DNA from: Piscinibacter sp. XHJ-5
GTDB taxonomy: Bacteria; Pseudomonadota; Gammaproteobacteria; Burkholderiales; Burkholderiaceae_C
Assembly (NCBI RefSeq): GCF_029855045.1
Contig: NZ_CP123228.1
Coordinates: forward strand, 2,480,001-2,544,000
DNA: 64,000 bases
Reading direction: 5' to 3'
The notes under the pieces were generated by a model. The model worked only from the letters and a program-made list of their open reading frames with translations. It did no database searches and had not been told where the DNA came from. Numbering within the stretch: position 1 is the stretch's first letter; each line of letters opens with the position of its first letter. Position numbers and translations under genes: made by a program. This document shows positions 34,229 through 43,196 of this stretch, in pieces.

Positions 34229-35017
34229 ATGGCGGCCATCCATTCCACGGCCATCATCGAGCCCGGCGCGCAGCTCGGCGAGACGGTCAGCGTCGGGCCC
34301 TACACCATCATCCGCGCCGGGGTGACTATCGGCGAGGGCACCACAGTCGGTCCGCACTGTGTCATCGAAGGGCAGACCACGATAGGCCGCGACAACCGCA
34401 TCTTCCAGTTCTGCTCGCTCGGCGGCGCCCCGCAGGACAAGAAATACGCCGGTGAGCCCACGCGCCTCGAGATCGGCGACCGCAACACCATCCGCGAGTT
34501 CTGCACCTTCAACACCGGCACGGTGCAGGATGTAGGCGTGACGCGGCTCGGCGACGACAACTGGGTGATGGCCTACGTGCACCTCGCGCACGATTGCCAG
34601 GTGGGCAGCCGGACCATCTTCGCCAACAACGCGCAGCTCGCAGGCCACGTGCATGTGGGCGATTGGGCCATCCTCGGCGGCTACACGCAGGTGCACCAGT
34701 TCGTGAAGATCGGCGCCCATGCGATGACCGGCCTGGGCACCACGCTGTCACAGGACGTCCCGCCCTTCGCCATGATCGCGGGCAACCCTGCCCAGGCACG
34801 CGGCTTCAACGCCGAGGGGCTGAAGCGCCGCGGCTTCTCCGCCGAGCGCATCGGCGCCGTCAAGCAGATGTACCGCCTGCTGTACCGGCAGGGCCTCACG
34901 CTGGAAGAGGCGCGCAGCGCGATCGACGAGCTCGTGCAGGCGACACCCGAGGCGGCGCAGGACATCGGGCTGATGTCGCGCTTCCTCGCCGAGTCCACCC
35001 GCGGCATCGTCCGGTAG
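34229..35017 (+). CDS. lpxA: UDP-N-acetylglucosamine acyltransferase LpxA
   Basis: LpxA performs the first acylation of lipid A synthesis. The 262-residue product is a left-handed beta-helix of hexapeptide repeats. The catalytic histidine is in [13 protein letters not shown], and the hydrocarbon-ruler region [19 protein letters not shown] follows. A C-terminal helical bundle closes it. It lies 10 bases after fabZ. Confidence 0.97.
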   Translation: MAAIHSTAIIEPGAQLGETVSVGPYTIIRAGVTIGEGTTVGPHCVIEGQTTIGRDNRIFQFCSLGGAPQDKKYAGEPTRLEIGDRNTIREFCTFNTGTVQDVGVTRLGDDNWVMAYVHLAHDCQVGSRTIFANNAQLAGHVHVGDWAILGGYTQVHQFVKIGAHAMTGLGTTLSQDVPPFAMIAGNPAQARGFNAEGLKRRGFSAERIGAVKQMYRLLYRQGLTLEEARSAIDELVQATPEAAQDIGLMSRFLAESTRGIVR

Positions 35018-35024
35018 CCCGCGC

Positions 35025-36173
35025 ATGGCCGAACAGCGATCGCCTCGTCTGGCGATGGTGGCAGGCGAAGCTTCGGGCGACCTGCTGGCCGGGCTTCTGC
35101 TGGGCGGACTCACCGCGCGCTGGCCCTCGCTTCAGGCCTTCGGCATCGGCGGGCCGAAGATGGCGCGCCACGGCTTCCAGGCCTGGTGGCCGCACGACAA
35201 GCTCGCGGTGCGCGGCTATGTCGAGGTGCTGCGCCACTACCGCGAGATCGTCGGCATCCGCAAGCGGCTCGCCGAGCGTCTGCTGGGCGAGCGTCCCGAC
35301 CTCTTCATCGGCGTCGACGCGCCCGACTTCAACCTCGACCTCGAGGCCAGGCTGAAAGCCGCGGGCATCAAGGCGATCCACTTCGTCAGTCCGTCGATCT
35401 GGGCGTGGCGCGGCGAGCGCATCGACAAGATCCGGCGATCGGTCGACCATGTGCTGTGCCTGTTTCCGTTCGAGCCGGAGATCTATGCGCGCCATGGCAT
35501 TGCGGCGAGTTACGTCGGCCATCCGCTGGCCGATGCGATCCCGCTCGAAGTGCCGCGTGCCGCCAGCCGCCTCGCCTTGGGCCTCGGCGACGAGGACACC
35601 GTGGTGGCGCTGCTGCCGGGCAGCCGCCGCTCGGAGATCCAGTACATCGCGCCGCGACTGCTGGCTGCCGCGGCCGACATGCAGCGCCGGCGCCCGGCGC
35701 TGCGCTTCGTGCTGCCGATGGCCGCGGGCCTGCGCGCGATGCTGGAGCCGCTGGCCGCGCGCCATGCCGCCGGCGTCAAGCTCGAGCTGCTCGAGGGACG
35801 CTCGCACGAGGCACTTGCCGCCTGCGACGTCACCCTGGTCGCGAGCGGCACCGCCACGCTCGAAGCGGCGCTGTTCAAGCGTCCCATGGTCATCGCCTAC
35901 CACATGCATTGGCTCAGCTGGCAGATGATGAAGCGCATGCGCTACCAGCCGTGGGTCGGCCTGCCGAACATCCTGCTCAGGGATTTCGCGGTGCCGGAGC
36001 TGTTGCAAGACGAGGCGACTCCCGCGAAACTTTCAGACGCCGCGATGGCGTGGCTCGACGATCCCCAGCGGCGCGCCGCCGTGACCGATCGGTTCGCAGC
36101 GCTGCACCGCGAGCTGCGCCGCAATACCGCCCAAGCTGCCACCGATGCGATCGAAAAAATCCTCGCCGCTTAA
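35025..36173 (+). CDS. lpxB: Lipid-A-disaccharide synthase
   Basis: LpxB is a GT19 peripheral membrane glycosyltransferase that joins UDP-diacylglucosamine and lipid X. The 382-residue product starts with [14 protein letters not shown], and carries [33 protein letters not shown], and [21 protein letters not shown]. Its last 29 bases overlap rnhB. Confidence 0.97.
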   Translation: MAEQRSPRLAMVAGEASGDLLAGLLLGGLTARWPSLQAFGIGGPKMARHGFQAWWPHDKLAVRGYVEVLRHYREIVGIRKRLAERLLGERPDLFIGVDAPDFNLDLEARLKAAGIKAIHFVSPSIWAWRGERIDKIRRSVDHVLCLFPFEPEIYARHGIAASYVGHPLADAIPLEVPRAASRLALGLGDEDTVVALLPGSRRSEIQYIAPRLLAAAADMQRRRPALRFVLPMAAGLRAMLEPLAARHAAGVKLELLEGRSHEALAACDVTLVASGTATLEAALFKRPMVIAYHMHWLSWQMMKRMRYQPWVGLPNILLRDFAVPELLQDEATPAKLSDAAMAWLDDPQRRAAVTDRFAALHRELRRNTAQAATDAIEKILAA

Positions 36174-36822
36174 GCAGGAGGGCCAGCAGCTGGGCCTCAA
36201 GTTCGACGTGCAGGGCCTGGTCGCCGGTGTCGACGAGGCCGGCCGCGGCCCGCTTGCCGGGCCCGTCGTCGCGGCGGCGGTCATCCTCGACGACACCAAG
36301 CGCATTCGCGGCCTCAACGATTCCAAGCTGCTGACGCCGGCGGTGCGCGATCGTCTCTACGACGAGATCCGTGCCAAGGCGCTTTGCTGTTCGGTGGCGG
36401 AGGCCAGCGTCGACGAGATCGACCAGCTCAACATCCTGCAGGCGACGCTGCTGGCCATGCGCCGCGCCGTCGAGGGCCTGCGGCTCAAGCCCGCGAAGGT
36501 GCTGGTCGACGGCAACCAGCTGCCCCGCCTGCGCATCCATGCCGAGGCGGTGATCGGCGGCGACGCCACCGTGAAGTCGATCTCCGCGGCCTCCATCCTG
36601 GCCAAGGTGCATCGCGACCGACTGTGCCTGCAGCTGCACGAGCTGCATCCGCAATACGGCTTCCACGAGCACAAGGGCTACTCGACCCCCGCGCACCTCG
36701 AGGCGCTGAAGCAGCACGGCGCCTGCGGCATCCATCGCCGCTCCTTCGCCCCCGTGCGCGAGGCGCTGGGCCTGCCGATGGACGGATGGCGCGAGGTCCT
36801 CGGCCTGTCGGTGGATGGATGA
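36145..36822 (+). CDS. rnhB: Ribonuclease HII
   Basis: RNase HII removes ribonucleotides misincorporated in DNA. The 225-residue product has the catalytic acidic motif [19 protein letters not shown] at about residue 29 and further acidic/His residues in VLVDGNQLP and [11 protein letters not shown]. The ATG at 36145 lies within the lpxB end; it is the only reasonable start before the catalytic motif. The lpxA-lpxB-rnhB order is typical of proteobacteria. Confidence 0.96.
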   Translation: MRSKKSSPLKQEGQQLGLKFDVQGLVAGVDEAGRGPLAGPVVAAAVILDDTKRIRGLNDSKLLTPAVRDRLYDEIRAKALCCSVAEASVDEIDQLNILQATLLAMRRAVEGLRLKPAKVLVDGNQLPRLRIHAEAVIGGDATVKSISAASILAKVHRDRLCLQLHELHPQYGFHEHKGYSTPAHLEALKQHGACGIHRRSFAPVREALGLPMDGWREVLGLSVDG

Positions 36823-37640
36823 CGAAGGTCCAGGCGATCCACTCGCGCGACAACCCGCTGCTGGTGCGGCTGCGCAAGCTGGCCGGCGATCCGGGGGGCT
36901 ACCGGAAGCTCGGTGAGATCTGGCTCGAAGGCGATCATCTTTGCGAGGCCTTCGTCCAGCGCGGCGGCGTCGTGAAGCAGGCCGTCATCACCGAGCCCGC
37001 CTGGGATGAGCCGCGTTGGCGCCACCTGGCCAGTCTCGCCGAGTCGGTGGCCGTCGTGTCGCCTGCGCTGATGGGTACTTTGAGTGCGCTCGAATCACCC
37101 TCTCCCCTGGGGTATGTCGTGCCTTGGGCCGGGCCCGGTTCAATGCTCGCGGCATCGCCAAGCGTCGTGCTCGACCGGCTGCAGGATGCGGGGAACGTCG
37201 GAACGATCCTGCGCAGCGCGTCCGCATTCGGCATCGAGCAGGTGGTGGCGCTGAAGGGGACCGCCGCGCTGTGGTCGCCCAAGGTGCTGCGCGCCGGCAT
37301 GGGCGCGCACTTCCGGCTTCACCTGGTCGAGGGTGCGTCGGCGGACCACCTCGACCAGCTTCGCCTGCCGCTGGTGGCAACCAGCTCGCACGCGGCGGCG
37401 CAGCTTCCGGACGTGGCCTTGCCGTATCCCTGCGCCTGGCTGATGGGCCACGAAGGTCAGGGGCTCGACCCCGGGGTGCTGGCGCGGTGTCGACTCACGG
37501 TGGCCATCCCGCAGCCGGGCGGCGAGGAGTCGCTCAACGTGGCCAGCGCCGCCGCCGTGTGCTTCTACGAGGCGCTGCGCCAGCATCGCGCTGCGGGCCC
37601 GCGACCCTCCGAAGGGTCCGTCCGAACACCGGCCGGTTGA
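36819..37640 (+). CDS. TrmH/SpoU-family RNA 2'-O-methyltransferase
   Basis: This 273-residue SPOUT-class enzyme has an N-terminal substrate-binding domain ([18 protein letters not shown]) and the C-terminal knotted methyltransferase domain. Motif 1 lies in [22 protein letters not shown], motif 2 in [12 protein letters not shown], and motif 3 in [21 protein letters not shown]. It probably methylates a ribose in rRNA or tRNA; the exact target cannot be read from the sequence. It overlaps the rnhB stop by 4 bases and ends the envelope superoperon. Confidence 0.9.
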   Translation: MTKVQAIHSRDNPLLVRLRKLAGDPGGYRKLGEIWLEGDHLCEAFVQRGGVVKQAVITEPAWDEPRWRHLASLAESVAVVSPALMGTLSALESPSPLGYVVPWAGPGSMLAASPSVVLDRLQDAGNVGTILRSASAFGIEQVVALKGTAALWSPKVLRAGMGAHFRLHLVEGASADHLDQLRLPLVATSSHAAAQLPDVALPYPCAWLMGHEGQGLDPGVLARCRLTVAIPQPGGEESLNVASAAAVCFYEALRQHRAAGPRPSEGSVRTPAG

Positions 37641-37875
37641 CGGTCCTCGGCGTCGAACGGGCACGAGGGGTCCCCGCAGCGACATCACAGTGCCCTTGGG
37701 CACTTGTCGTGTGCCGTGCACCCCTCCCCTCGGATAGGGGACCAACTAAGTCACGGGGGGCATGGGATCTGCATGCCCGAGGCGTCAGGTCCGGCGCTAT
37801 CTGGCCGATCATGGTCCTGTTGGGCAGGCAGCCCTGAGGTCGTCAACGAACGGTCTCAACCCTGGGGTCTTCGAG
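37641..37875. promoter_or_regulatory. Intergenic control region before the sensor kinase, with inverted repeats
   Basis: This 235-base gap holds two inverted repeats: GTGCC..GGCAC at 37690-37703, and TCCCCT-N5-AGGGGA at 37725-37741, preceded by a direct copy of CCCCT. The second has a geometry like NarL-type response-regulator operators. No confident -10/-35 pair is visible. Base composition is a little less GC-biased at third positions than in the neighbouring genes, in keeping with non-coding DNA. An ATG at 37762 in the kinase frame is a possible but less likely translation start. Confidence 0.4.
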
Positions 37876-39579
37876 TTGTTCTCCAATCCGTCCGCAATCG
37901 ATCAGTTGCCGGGGGCCGCGCCGGCCTCGAGGCCGGCCGTCAGCGCCGCGGTCGCCACCTGGGACGGTCCGTCTGCAGAAATGCGGCGGTTTTCCGCCGG
38001 CATCCGGGTCATCAACGCGATGCTGTGCACGCTGCTGATGTTCAGCAACGAAACCCGGCTCGGGGTAGCGGCGGCGCTGGTGCTGGGCGCCTACGACCTG
38101 TGGGCTGCCTTCGTCCTCTGGAACGAGGCCAGCGGCCACTCCGAACGGGCCGGCTGGGTCCGCTACTGGATCGATGTCACCTGGACGGCCACCGTGCTGC
38201 AGCTCACCTCGACGGACACGTCGATGATGGTCTTCACGCTGGTGCAGCCCGTGGTGCTCACCAGCATCGGCTACGGCGTGCGGCGCGGGTTCACACTGGG
38301 GCTGTTCGCGGCGATCGCGGTCATGCTCGACCTGCGCGATCCTGCCGTGCGCGCGATCGGCTTCAGCTGGACGCATACCGTCCCGGCATTCGGCGTGCTG
38401 GCGTTGTCGCCCATTGCGGCGCTGCTGTCCCGTCCCATGAGCGTGCTGCGGCAGCGGCTGACGCTGATGGCCGAGGTGGAAAGCACGCTGGATCCGCGGC
38501 GTGGCCTCGAAACGGTGGCCAATGCCCTCGTCGACGCACTGCGCCAGGGCACCAACGCGCAGCTCGCCGGCCTGGTGCTGCCGGCGTCCACGGGAGCGCC
38601 GGCGATCCTGAGCGGGGCCAACGACGGGACCTTCCGCGCCAGCCTGGAGACCCACCGCCACATCGAGGCGCTGCTCGAATCGATGCCGGTGCGTCCGGTG
38701 GTGCATGTACGACGCAGGCCGTGGCTCATGCGCCTGGGCCTGGGCGGTCACCGCGAGGAAGGCGTGATTCTCGACAGGCTCGACCAGCTTGCCGAGCTGC
38801 TCGAGGTCTCCACCCTCATCGTGGTGCCCCTGACACGCTACGAGCGCCGCCACGGCTATCTGCTGCTGGGCGAGCGCGACCGGGGCAGCGTGACGCAGGA
38901 CGTGCAGGCACTCGCCCATGCAGCGCCTGAAATGCTGCGCATCCTCGAGACCGCCACACTGGTGGATCGCCTGCACGAGGAATCGACGGCGCATGAACGC
39001 TCGCGCATCGGACGGGATCTCCACGACAGCGCGATCCAGCCCTATGTGGGCTTGAAGTACGCCATCGAAGGCATGGCGATGCGAATGCCGCCCGACAACC
39101 CGATGTACGCGGATGTCCAGTCGCTGCTGTCACTCGTCACGTCGGAGATCGTCGAACTGCGCGAGCTGATCTCGGGGCTGCGCGCAGGCGAAGCGCGCGG
39201 CGACAACGCCCTGGTGCCGGCCGTTCGACGACAGGTGCGTCGCTTCTCGGTCCTGTTCGGCGTCGAGGTGCATCTGGACAGCCCGAACGAGGTGGCCACC
39301 ACACGCGTCCTCGCCGCGGCACTGTTCCATATGGTCAACGAGGCCCTGAACAACGTGCGCAAACACACACCCGCTCGACATGTGTGGATCGCGCTGCAGG
39401 AAACCCCCGAGGCCATTCGCCTGCGCGTGCGCGACGATGCAGGCGACATCCTCGGACGCGCCATGCCGGACTTCGTGCCGCGCTCGCTGAGCGAGCGGGC
39501 AGCGGCGCTGGGAGGCACGCTGGCCTGCGAAAGACCGGACGGGATCAACACCCAGCTGACGATCACGATTCCTCGCTAA
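37876..39579 (+). CDS. NarX-type sensor histidine kinase (HisKA_3) with multipass N-terminus
   Basis: The protein has about five hydrophobic helices in the N-terminal half, a GAF-like region with a QDVQALAHAAPEML segment, and a HisKA_3 dimerisation domain. The phospho-accepting histidine lies in RDLHDSAIQPYVGL (His 383 from the start used). The ATPase domain has an N box (HMVNEALNNVRKHT) and a final ERAAALGGTLACE. The G1 box reads DDAGDIL instead of the usual DxGxG, which is odd. The start is uncertain: TTG 37876, ATG 37762 and ATG 37981 are all in frame. The partner regulator follows after 14 bases. The stimulus is unknown. Confidence 0.82.
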   Translation: MFSNPSAIDQLPGAAPASRPAVSAAVATWDGPSAEMRRFSAGIRVINAMLCTLLMFSNETRLGVAAALVLGAYDLWAAFVLWNEASGHSERAGWVRYWIDVTWTATVLQLTSTDTSMMVFTLVQPVVLTSIGYGVRRGFTLGLFAAIAVMLDLRDPAVRAIGFSWTHTVPAFGVLALSPIAALLSRPMSVLRQRLTLMAEVESTLDPRRGLETVANALVDALRQGTNAQLAGLVLPASTGAPAILSGANDGTFRASLETHRHIEALLESMPVRPVVHVRRRPWLMRLGLGGHREEGVILDRLDQLAELLEVSTLIVVPLTRYERRHGYLLLGERDRGSVTQDVQALAHAAPEMLRILETATLVDRLHEESTAHERSRIGRDLHDSAIQPYVGLKYAIEGMAMRMPPDNPMYADVQSLLSLVTSEIVELRELISGLRAGEARGDNALVPAVRRQVRRFSVLFGVEVHLDSPNEVATTRVLAAALFHMVNEALNNVRKHTPARHVWIALQETPEAIRLRVRDDAGDILGRAMPDFVPRSLSERAAALGGTLACERPDGINTQLTITIPR

Positions 39580-39593
39580 GAGAAAGAAGCCGT

Positions 39594-40361
39594 ATGGAAC
39601 TCGACGACGCGACTGTTCAACGATCACCCACCGCATCGCGTGGCATCCGGGTATTCCTGGCGGATGACCACGGCATCACGCTGTGGGGCTTGCAGCGGCT
39701 CATCGACGCGTCCCGGCCCCATCTCGAGGTGGTCGGCACCGCGCAGTCGTGCGAGGCGCTGATCAGTCACCCGGCGCTGCCGGCGACGGACGTTCTGCTG
39801 CTCGACCTCGATCTTGCGGGGCGAAACAGCACCGAGCTCATGACCGAACTGCATGCCCGATGCTCCGGCCAGGTGCTGGTGCTGACAGCCGCCGACGATG
39901 TGGCCGATCACCGCAACGCCGTCCTCAAGGGCGCGCGCGGGGTGCTGCACAAGAGCACGTCCGCCGACACCATCCTGCGCGCCATCGAAAGCGTGCACGC
40001 GGGCAAGGTCTGGATGGACAACGGCCTGCTGGGCGACGTGCTGGGCATGCTGACAGGCGGCGCCTGTTCGCAGACGCCGGCCGACCCTGCCAAGCAGCGC
40101 ATCGCCAGCCTCACGCCGCGAGAGCGCGAGATCGTCACGGAGATGGTGCGCAGTGCAGGCTCCAAGCTGCTCGCGGTGGCCGATGCGCTTCACATGAGCG
40201 AACACACACTGCGCAATCACCTGACCACCATCTACAGCAAGCTGGGCGTGCGCGGCCGACTCGAGCTGCACGTCTTCTCCGATGCGCACGGACTGGGCGC
40301 CTCGGTACACCGGGCACCGACTCGCGAGCGGCAGCCATGGGGCGGCCGCGAAGCCAGCTGA
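39594..40361 (+). CDS. NarL/FixJ-family response regulator (receiver + LuxR HTH)
   Basis: The 255-residue product has an intact receiver: acidic pair Asp24-Asp25, phospho-acceptor Asp71 (LLLDLDLAG), Thr98 and Lys120 (GVLHKS). A LuxR-type HTH runs from about residue 174 (LTPREREIVTEMV through VADALHMSEHTLRNHLTTIY). A ribosome binding site AGAAAGAAG precedes the ATG. It is the obvious partner of the kinase before it. Its targets are unknown; the inverted repeat at 37725-37741 and the Tad locus downstream are reasonable guesses. Confidence 0.88.
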   Translation: MELDDATVQRSPTASRGIRVFLADDHGITLWGLQRLIDASRPHLEVVGTAQSCEALISHPALPATDVLLLDLDLAGRNSTELMTELHARCSGQVLVLTAADDVADHRNAVLKGARGVLHKSTSADTILRAIESVHAGKVWMDNGLLGDVLGMLTGGACSQTPADPAKQRIASLTPREREIVTEMVRSAGSKLLAVADALHMSEHTLRNHLTTIYSKLGVRGRLELHVFSDAHGLGASVHRAPTRERQPWGGREAS

Positions 40362-40389
40362 ACACCCAGACCACCAGGAGGCCCACCCG

Positions 40390-41025
40390 ATGAACACGCC
40401 CGCTTCCCCGCAGCAGGAAGGCGCCATGACCGAATGGCTGCTGCGCAGCTTCGCGCTGCTCGCGTACGGCATCGGCGTCAGCCGGCTGGCGCATGCCTGG
40501 TGGATGGACCTGAGCCGCTGGACGCTGCTGCTGCTGCTGCTCACCGAAGGCTATTCGCTGCTGATGGTCCTGGTAGCGCGGCGGGCCAGCACGCGGGACA
40601 TGTCGCCCATGGTGGTGGCGGTGACGTCGTACGCGATGTTCTATTTCGTGCTCATCGACCCTGCGGGCACGACGCGGCTCATTCCCGAGATGGCCGGCGT
40701 GTCGCTGCAGCTGCTCGGCACGGCCTGGCAGTTCGCCGCCAAGGTGTCGCTGGGGCGCTCCTTCGGCTTGCTGCCCGCGCAGCGAGGCATCGTGGTGTCC
40801 GGGCCGTATCGCTGCGTGCGCCATCCCATTTACCTGGGCTATCTGATCGGCCACGTGGGCTTCCTGCTCGTCAACTTCTCTCTGTTCAACGCCGCGGTGC
40901 TGGTCGCCCTGTACGGCGCGCAAACGATCCGCATCCGCCGCGAGGAAGCCGTGCTCGCGGCCAGCGATGCCTACCGGGACTACCAGGGCCGCGTGCGCTG
41001 GAAGCTGGTTCCGTTCGTGTACTGA
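40390..41025 (+). CDS. Isoprenylcysteine carboxyl methyltransferase-like membrane protein
   Basis: This 211-residue integral membrane protein has about five hydrophobic segments and the ICMT/PEMT-type SAM-binding signature in the C-terminal part (RCVRHPIYLGYLIGH, then REEAVLAASDAYRDYQGRVRW). Bacterial members are of mostly unknown function; methylation of lipids or small molecules is proposed for some. An AGGAGG ribosome binding site precedes ATG 40390. It lies 28 bases after the response regulator, in the same apparent operon. Confidence 0.75.
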   Translation: MNTPASPQQEGAMTEWLLRSFALLAYGIGVSRLAHAWWMDLSRWTLLLLLLTEGYSLLMVLVARRASTRDMSPMVVAVTSYAMFYFVLIDPAGTTRLIPEMAGVSLQLLGTAWQFAAKVSLGRSFGLLPAQRGIVVSGPYRCVRHPIYLGYLIGHVGFLLVNFSLFNAAVLVALYGAQTIRIRREEAVLAASDAYRDYQGRVRWKLVPFVY

Positions 41026-41043
41026 CACCGCGGCGAGCATGCC

Positions 41044-41805
41044 GTGAGCTACGACCAGGCCTTCTTCGACTACGTGAACTCCGGGTCGACGCGTTCGGCG
41101 CGCGCGGTCCTGCCTCTGCTGCAGGCGGTCCTGCCGGTGCGAAGCGTGCTCGACGCCGGGTGCGGTGCCGGCGCGTGGCTGGCCGCCTGGCGCAGCGTGG
41201 GCGTCGACGACGTCATCGGCCTCGACGGCGACTATGTCGACCGGCGGCGGCTTCTGATCTCCGCCGACCGTTTCGTCGCCGTCGACCTCGCCCACGGTTT
41301 CGATTGCGGCCGGCAGTTCGATCTCGTGCAATGCCTCGAGGTCGCGGAACACCTGCCCCCGGAAAGCGCGGACCGCCTGGTGGCCTCTCTCGTGCGTCAT
41401 GCCGGCGTCGTGCTGTTCTCGGCCGCACCACCGGGACAGGGGGGCGACCACCATGTCAATGAACGAAGCTACGAGTACTGGCGCGAGCGCTTCGCGGCCT
41501 GCGGGTATCGTCCCGTGGACTACCTGCGCCCGCTGATCGCCGGGCATTCCGACATCGAGCCCTGGTACCGGTACAACGTGTTCCTGTACGTCGATGCGGC
41601 CCGCATCCACGCGCTCGACGAGCGCCTCCGGGCGGCAACGGTGAGCGACGGCGAGATGCTCGCCGACCTGTCTCCGCTGCCGTATCGCCTTCGCAAGGCG
41701 GTGATCCGGCAATTGCCCGTGTGGTTCAACACCGCGCTGGCCAAGTTGAAGGAGCGCGTCATGTCGGCGTGGCGACGGTCCGCGGCCGCGGCTGCCCGGC
41801 CATGA
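41044..41805 (+). CDS. Class I SAM-dependent methyltransferase (glycan-cluster type)
   Basis: This 253-residue protein has SAM motif I VLDAGCGAGAWLAAW at about 35-49, an acidic post-I residue in GLDGDYVD, and the motif LVQCLEVAEHLP. The segment GGDHHVNERSYEYWRERFAACGY followed by WYRYNVFLYV is a pattern I associate with methyltransferases of capsule and LPS gene clusters. It probably methylates a sugar or lipid-linked intermediate. The start is GTG. The stop overlaps the start of the following small membrane protein. Confidence 0.75.
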   Translation: MSYDQAFFDYVNSGSTRSARAVLPLLQAVLPVRSVLDAGCGAGAWLAAWRSVGVDDVIGLDGDYVDRRRLLISADRFVAVDLAHGFDCGRQFDLVQCLEVAEHLPPESADRLVASLVRHAGVVLFSAAPPGQGGDHHVNERSYEYWRERFAACGYRPVDYLRPLIAGHSDIEPWYRYNVFLYVDAARIHALDERLRAATVSDGEMLADLSPLPYRLRKAVIRQLPVWFNTALAKLKERVMSAWRRSAAAAARP

Positions 41806-42134
41806 GTGTTCGGTCCATGCTGCTTCTGGCGGCGGCAGCGGGGCTGGCGGCGGCCGGACAGGTCCTGCTCAAGCTCGGCGCCGACGGCCGTCAGTCCCTG
41901 ATGGATTTCGTCAACGTGCGCATCGGCGCCGGCTTGCTGCTCTATGGAATGGGCACGCTGCTGTGGATCGCGGCGCTCGCCCGGGAACCCCTGGTCAGGG
42001 TCTACGCCTTCACGGCACTGAGCTTCGTGCTGGTGTACCTGGCGAGCGTGTTCCTCCTGCACGAGCGGCTCGCGCCCGTCGCGGCGATCGGCGTCGCGTT
42101 CGTGCTGGTCGGGCTCTACCTGATCGCCGGCTAG
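41802..42134 (+). CDS. Small four-helix SMR/EamA-like membrane protein (possible polyprenyl-sugar flippase)
   Basis: The 110-residue product has four predicted membrane helices and begins with the SMR/ArnE-like motif GQVLLKLGAD near the first helix end. It also carries the LASVFLLHERLAPVAAIGVAFVL half-repeat of the EamA/DMT fold. Proteins of this size act either as drug exporters or as flippases for undecaprenyl-phosphate sugars (ArnE/ArnF type). Coupling to a glycan-type methyltransferase and a GtrB-like transferase facing it favours the flippase role, by inference. Confidence 0.72.
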   Translation: MSVRSMLLLAAAAGLAAAGQVLLKLGADGRQSLMDFVNVRIGAGLLLYGMGTLLWIAALAREPLVRVYAFTALSFVLVYLASVFLLHERLAPVAAIGVAFVLVGLYLIAG

Positions 42135-42149
42135 GAGCCGCTCGGCTCC
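42134..42149. terminator. Stem-loop between convergent operons
   Basis: GGAGCCG/CGGCTCC with a 2-base loop lies just at the end of the small membrane protein gene, facing the end of the glycosyltransferase gene on the other strand. There is no T-run, so it may act as a weak terminator for either side. Confidence 0.35.
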
Positions 42150-42174
42150 CGCGTGAGGCGCCGCGGGCGGCGCA

Positions 42175-43188
42175 TCACGACATGCGGTCGATCAGGTAGC
42201 GCGGACGCTGCTTCGTCTCCATGTAGATCTTGGCGACGTACTCGCCGATCACGCCCAGGGCGAGCAGCTGCATGCCGCCGATGAAGAAGATCGGCAGCGT
42301 GGTCGACGCCCAGCCGGGCAGGGCATCGCTGCTCGCAAGGCGGATCCACAAGACCCAGGCCACGCCCGCGAAGCTCAGCAGCGAGACCAGCATGCCCATG
42401 AGCGTGATGGCCCTCAGCGGCGCGGCCGAGAACGACGTGACGCCCTGGATCGCGAAGGCCAGCATGCGCCGCAGCGGATATTTCGATTCGCCGGCGAAGC
42501 GCTCTGCGCGGTCGTACGACACCGTCGCGCTGGGGAATCCCAGCCGCGGCACGATGCCGCGCAGGAAGAGGTTGGATTCGCCGAATCCGCGCAGCGCGTC
42601 GATCGCCCTGCGCGACATCAGGCGATAGTCGGCATGGTCGGACACGATGTCCACGCCGAATGCCGTCAGAAGGCGGTAGTAGGCCTGGGCGGTGCTGCGC
42701 TTGAACAGCGTGTCCTTGTCGCGGCTGCGGCGAACGCCATACACGACGTCGGCGCCGTCGCGGTGCGCGGACAGCATGCCGCGGATGGCCTGCGGATCAT
42801 CCTGCAGGTCGGCGTCGATGGTGACCACCACATCGCCGGGCGCATGGAAGAGGCCGGCCAGCAGCGCATTCTGATGACCGCAGTTGCGCGACAGCTTGAT
42901 GCCGTGGAGGGACGGGTTGGACCGCGACAGCTCCTCGATCAGGCTCCAGGTGCGGTCGCGCGATCCGTCATCGACGAAGTACACGCCGCTGTCCTCCGTG
43001 ATCTCGCCGCGCTGCTGCAGGTCGGCCAGCAGGGACGCGATGCGCCGTGCGGTCTCGGGCAGCACCTCCTCCTCGTTGTAGCAGGGAATGACGATGCCCA
43101 GCCGGACCATCGGGCGGGGCGGCTGCGCCTTGCTCACCGTGGAGGTGCCCGCGCAGGCCTGCATCTGGCGATACGTGACGTCGAACAT
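42175..43188 (-). CDS. GtrB/ArnC/DPM-like family 2 glycosyltransferase with two C-terminal membrane helices
   Basis: The 337-residue product has a GT2 catalytic domain (GIVIPCYNEEEVLPET; DXD motif in VTIDADLQDDP) and the polyprenyl-phosphate transferase segment DHADYRLMSRRAIDAL. Two membrane helices close it (LMGMLVSLLSFAGVAWVLWI and FFIGGMQLLALGVIGEYVAKI). This is the form of GtrB and related enzymes that load one sugar on undecaprenyl phosphate at the cytoplasmic face. A GGAGGCGCC ribosome binding site precedes ATG 43188. It follows the GT-C-like gene after 8 bases on the same strand. Confidence 0.88.
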   Translation of the reverse strand: MFDVTYRQMQACAGTSTVSKAQPPRPMVRLGIVIPCYNEEEVLPETARRIASLLADLQQRGEITEDSGVYFVDDGSRDRTWSLIEELSRSNPSLHGIKLSRNCGHQNALLAGLFHAPGDVVVTIDADLQDDPQAIRGMLSAHRDGADVVYGVRRSRDKDTLFKRSTAQAYYRLLTAFGVDIVSDHADYRLMSRRAIDALRGFGESNLFLRGIVPRLGFPSATVSYDRAERFAGESKYPLRRMLAFAIQGVTSFSAAPLRAITLMGMLVSLLSFAGVAWVLWIRLASSDALPGWASTTLPIFFIGGMQLLALGVIGEYVAKIYMETKQRPRYLIDRMS

Positions 43189-43196
43189 GGCGCCTC

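Noticed and set aside
37762-37875. ATG 37762 as the start of the sensor kinase
   Set aside because: The first 38 codons have weaker third-position GC bias than the rest and the G-run before the ATG is too close to be a good ribosome binding site; kept only as an alternative.
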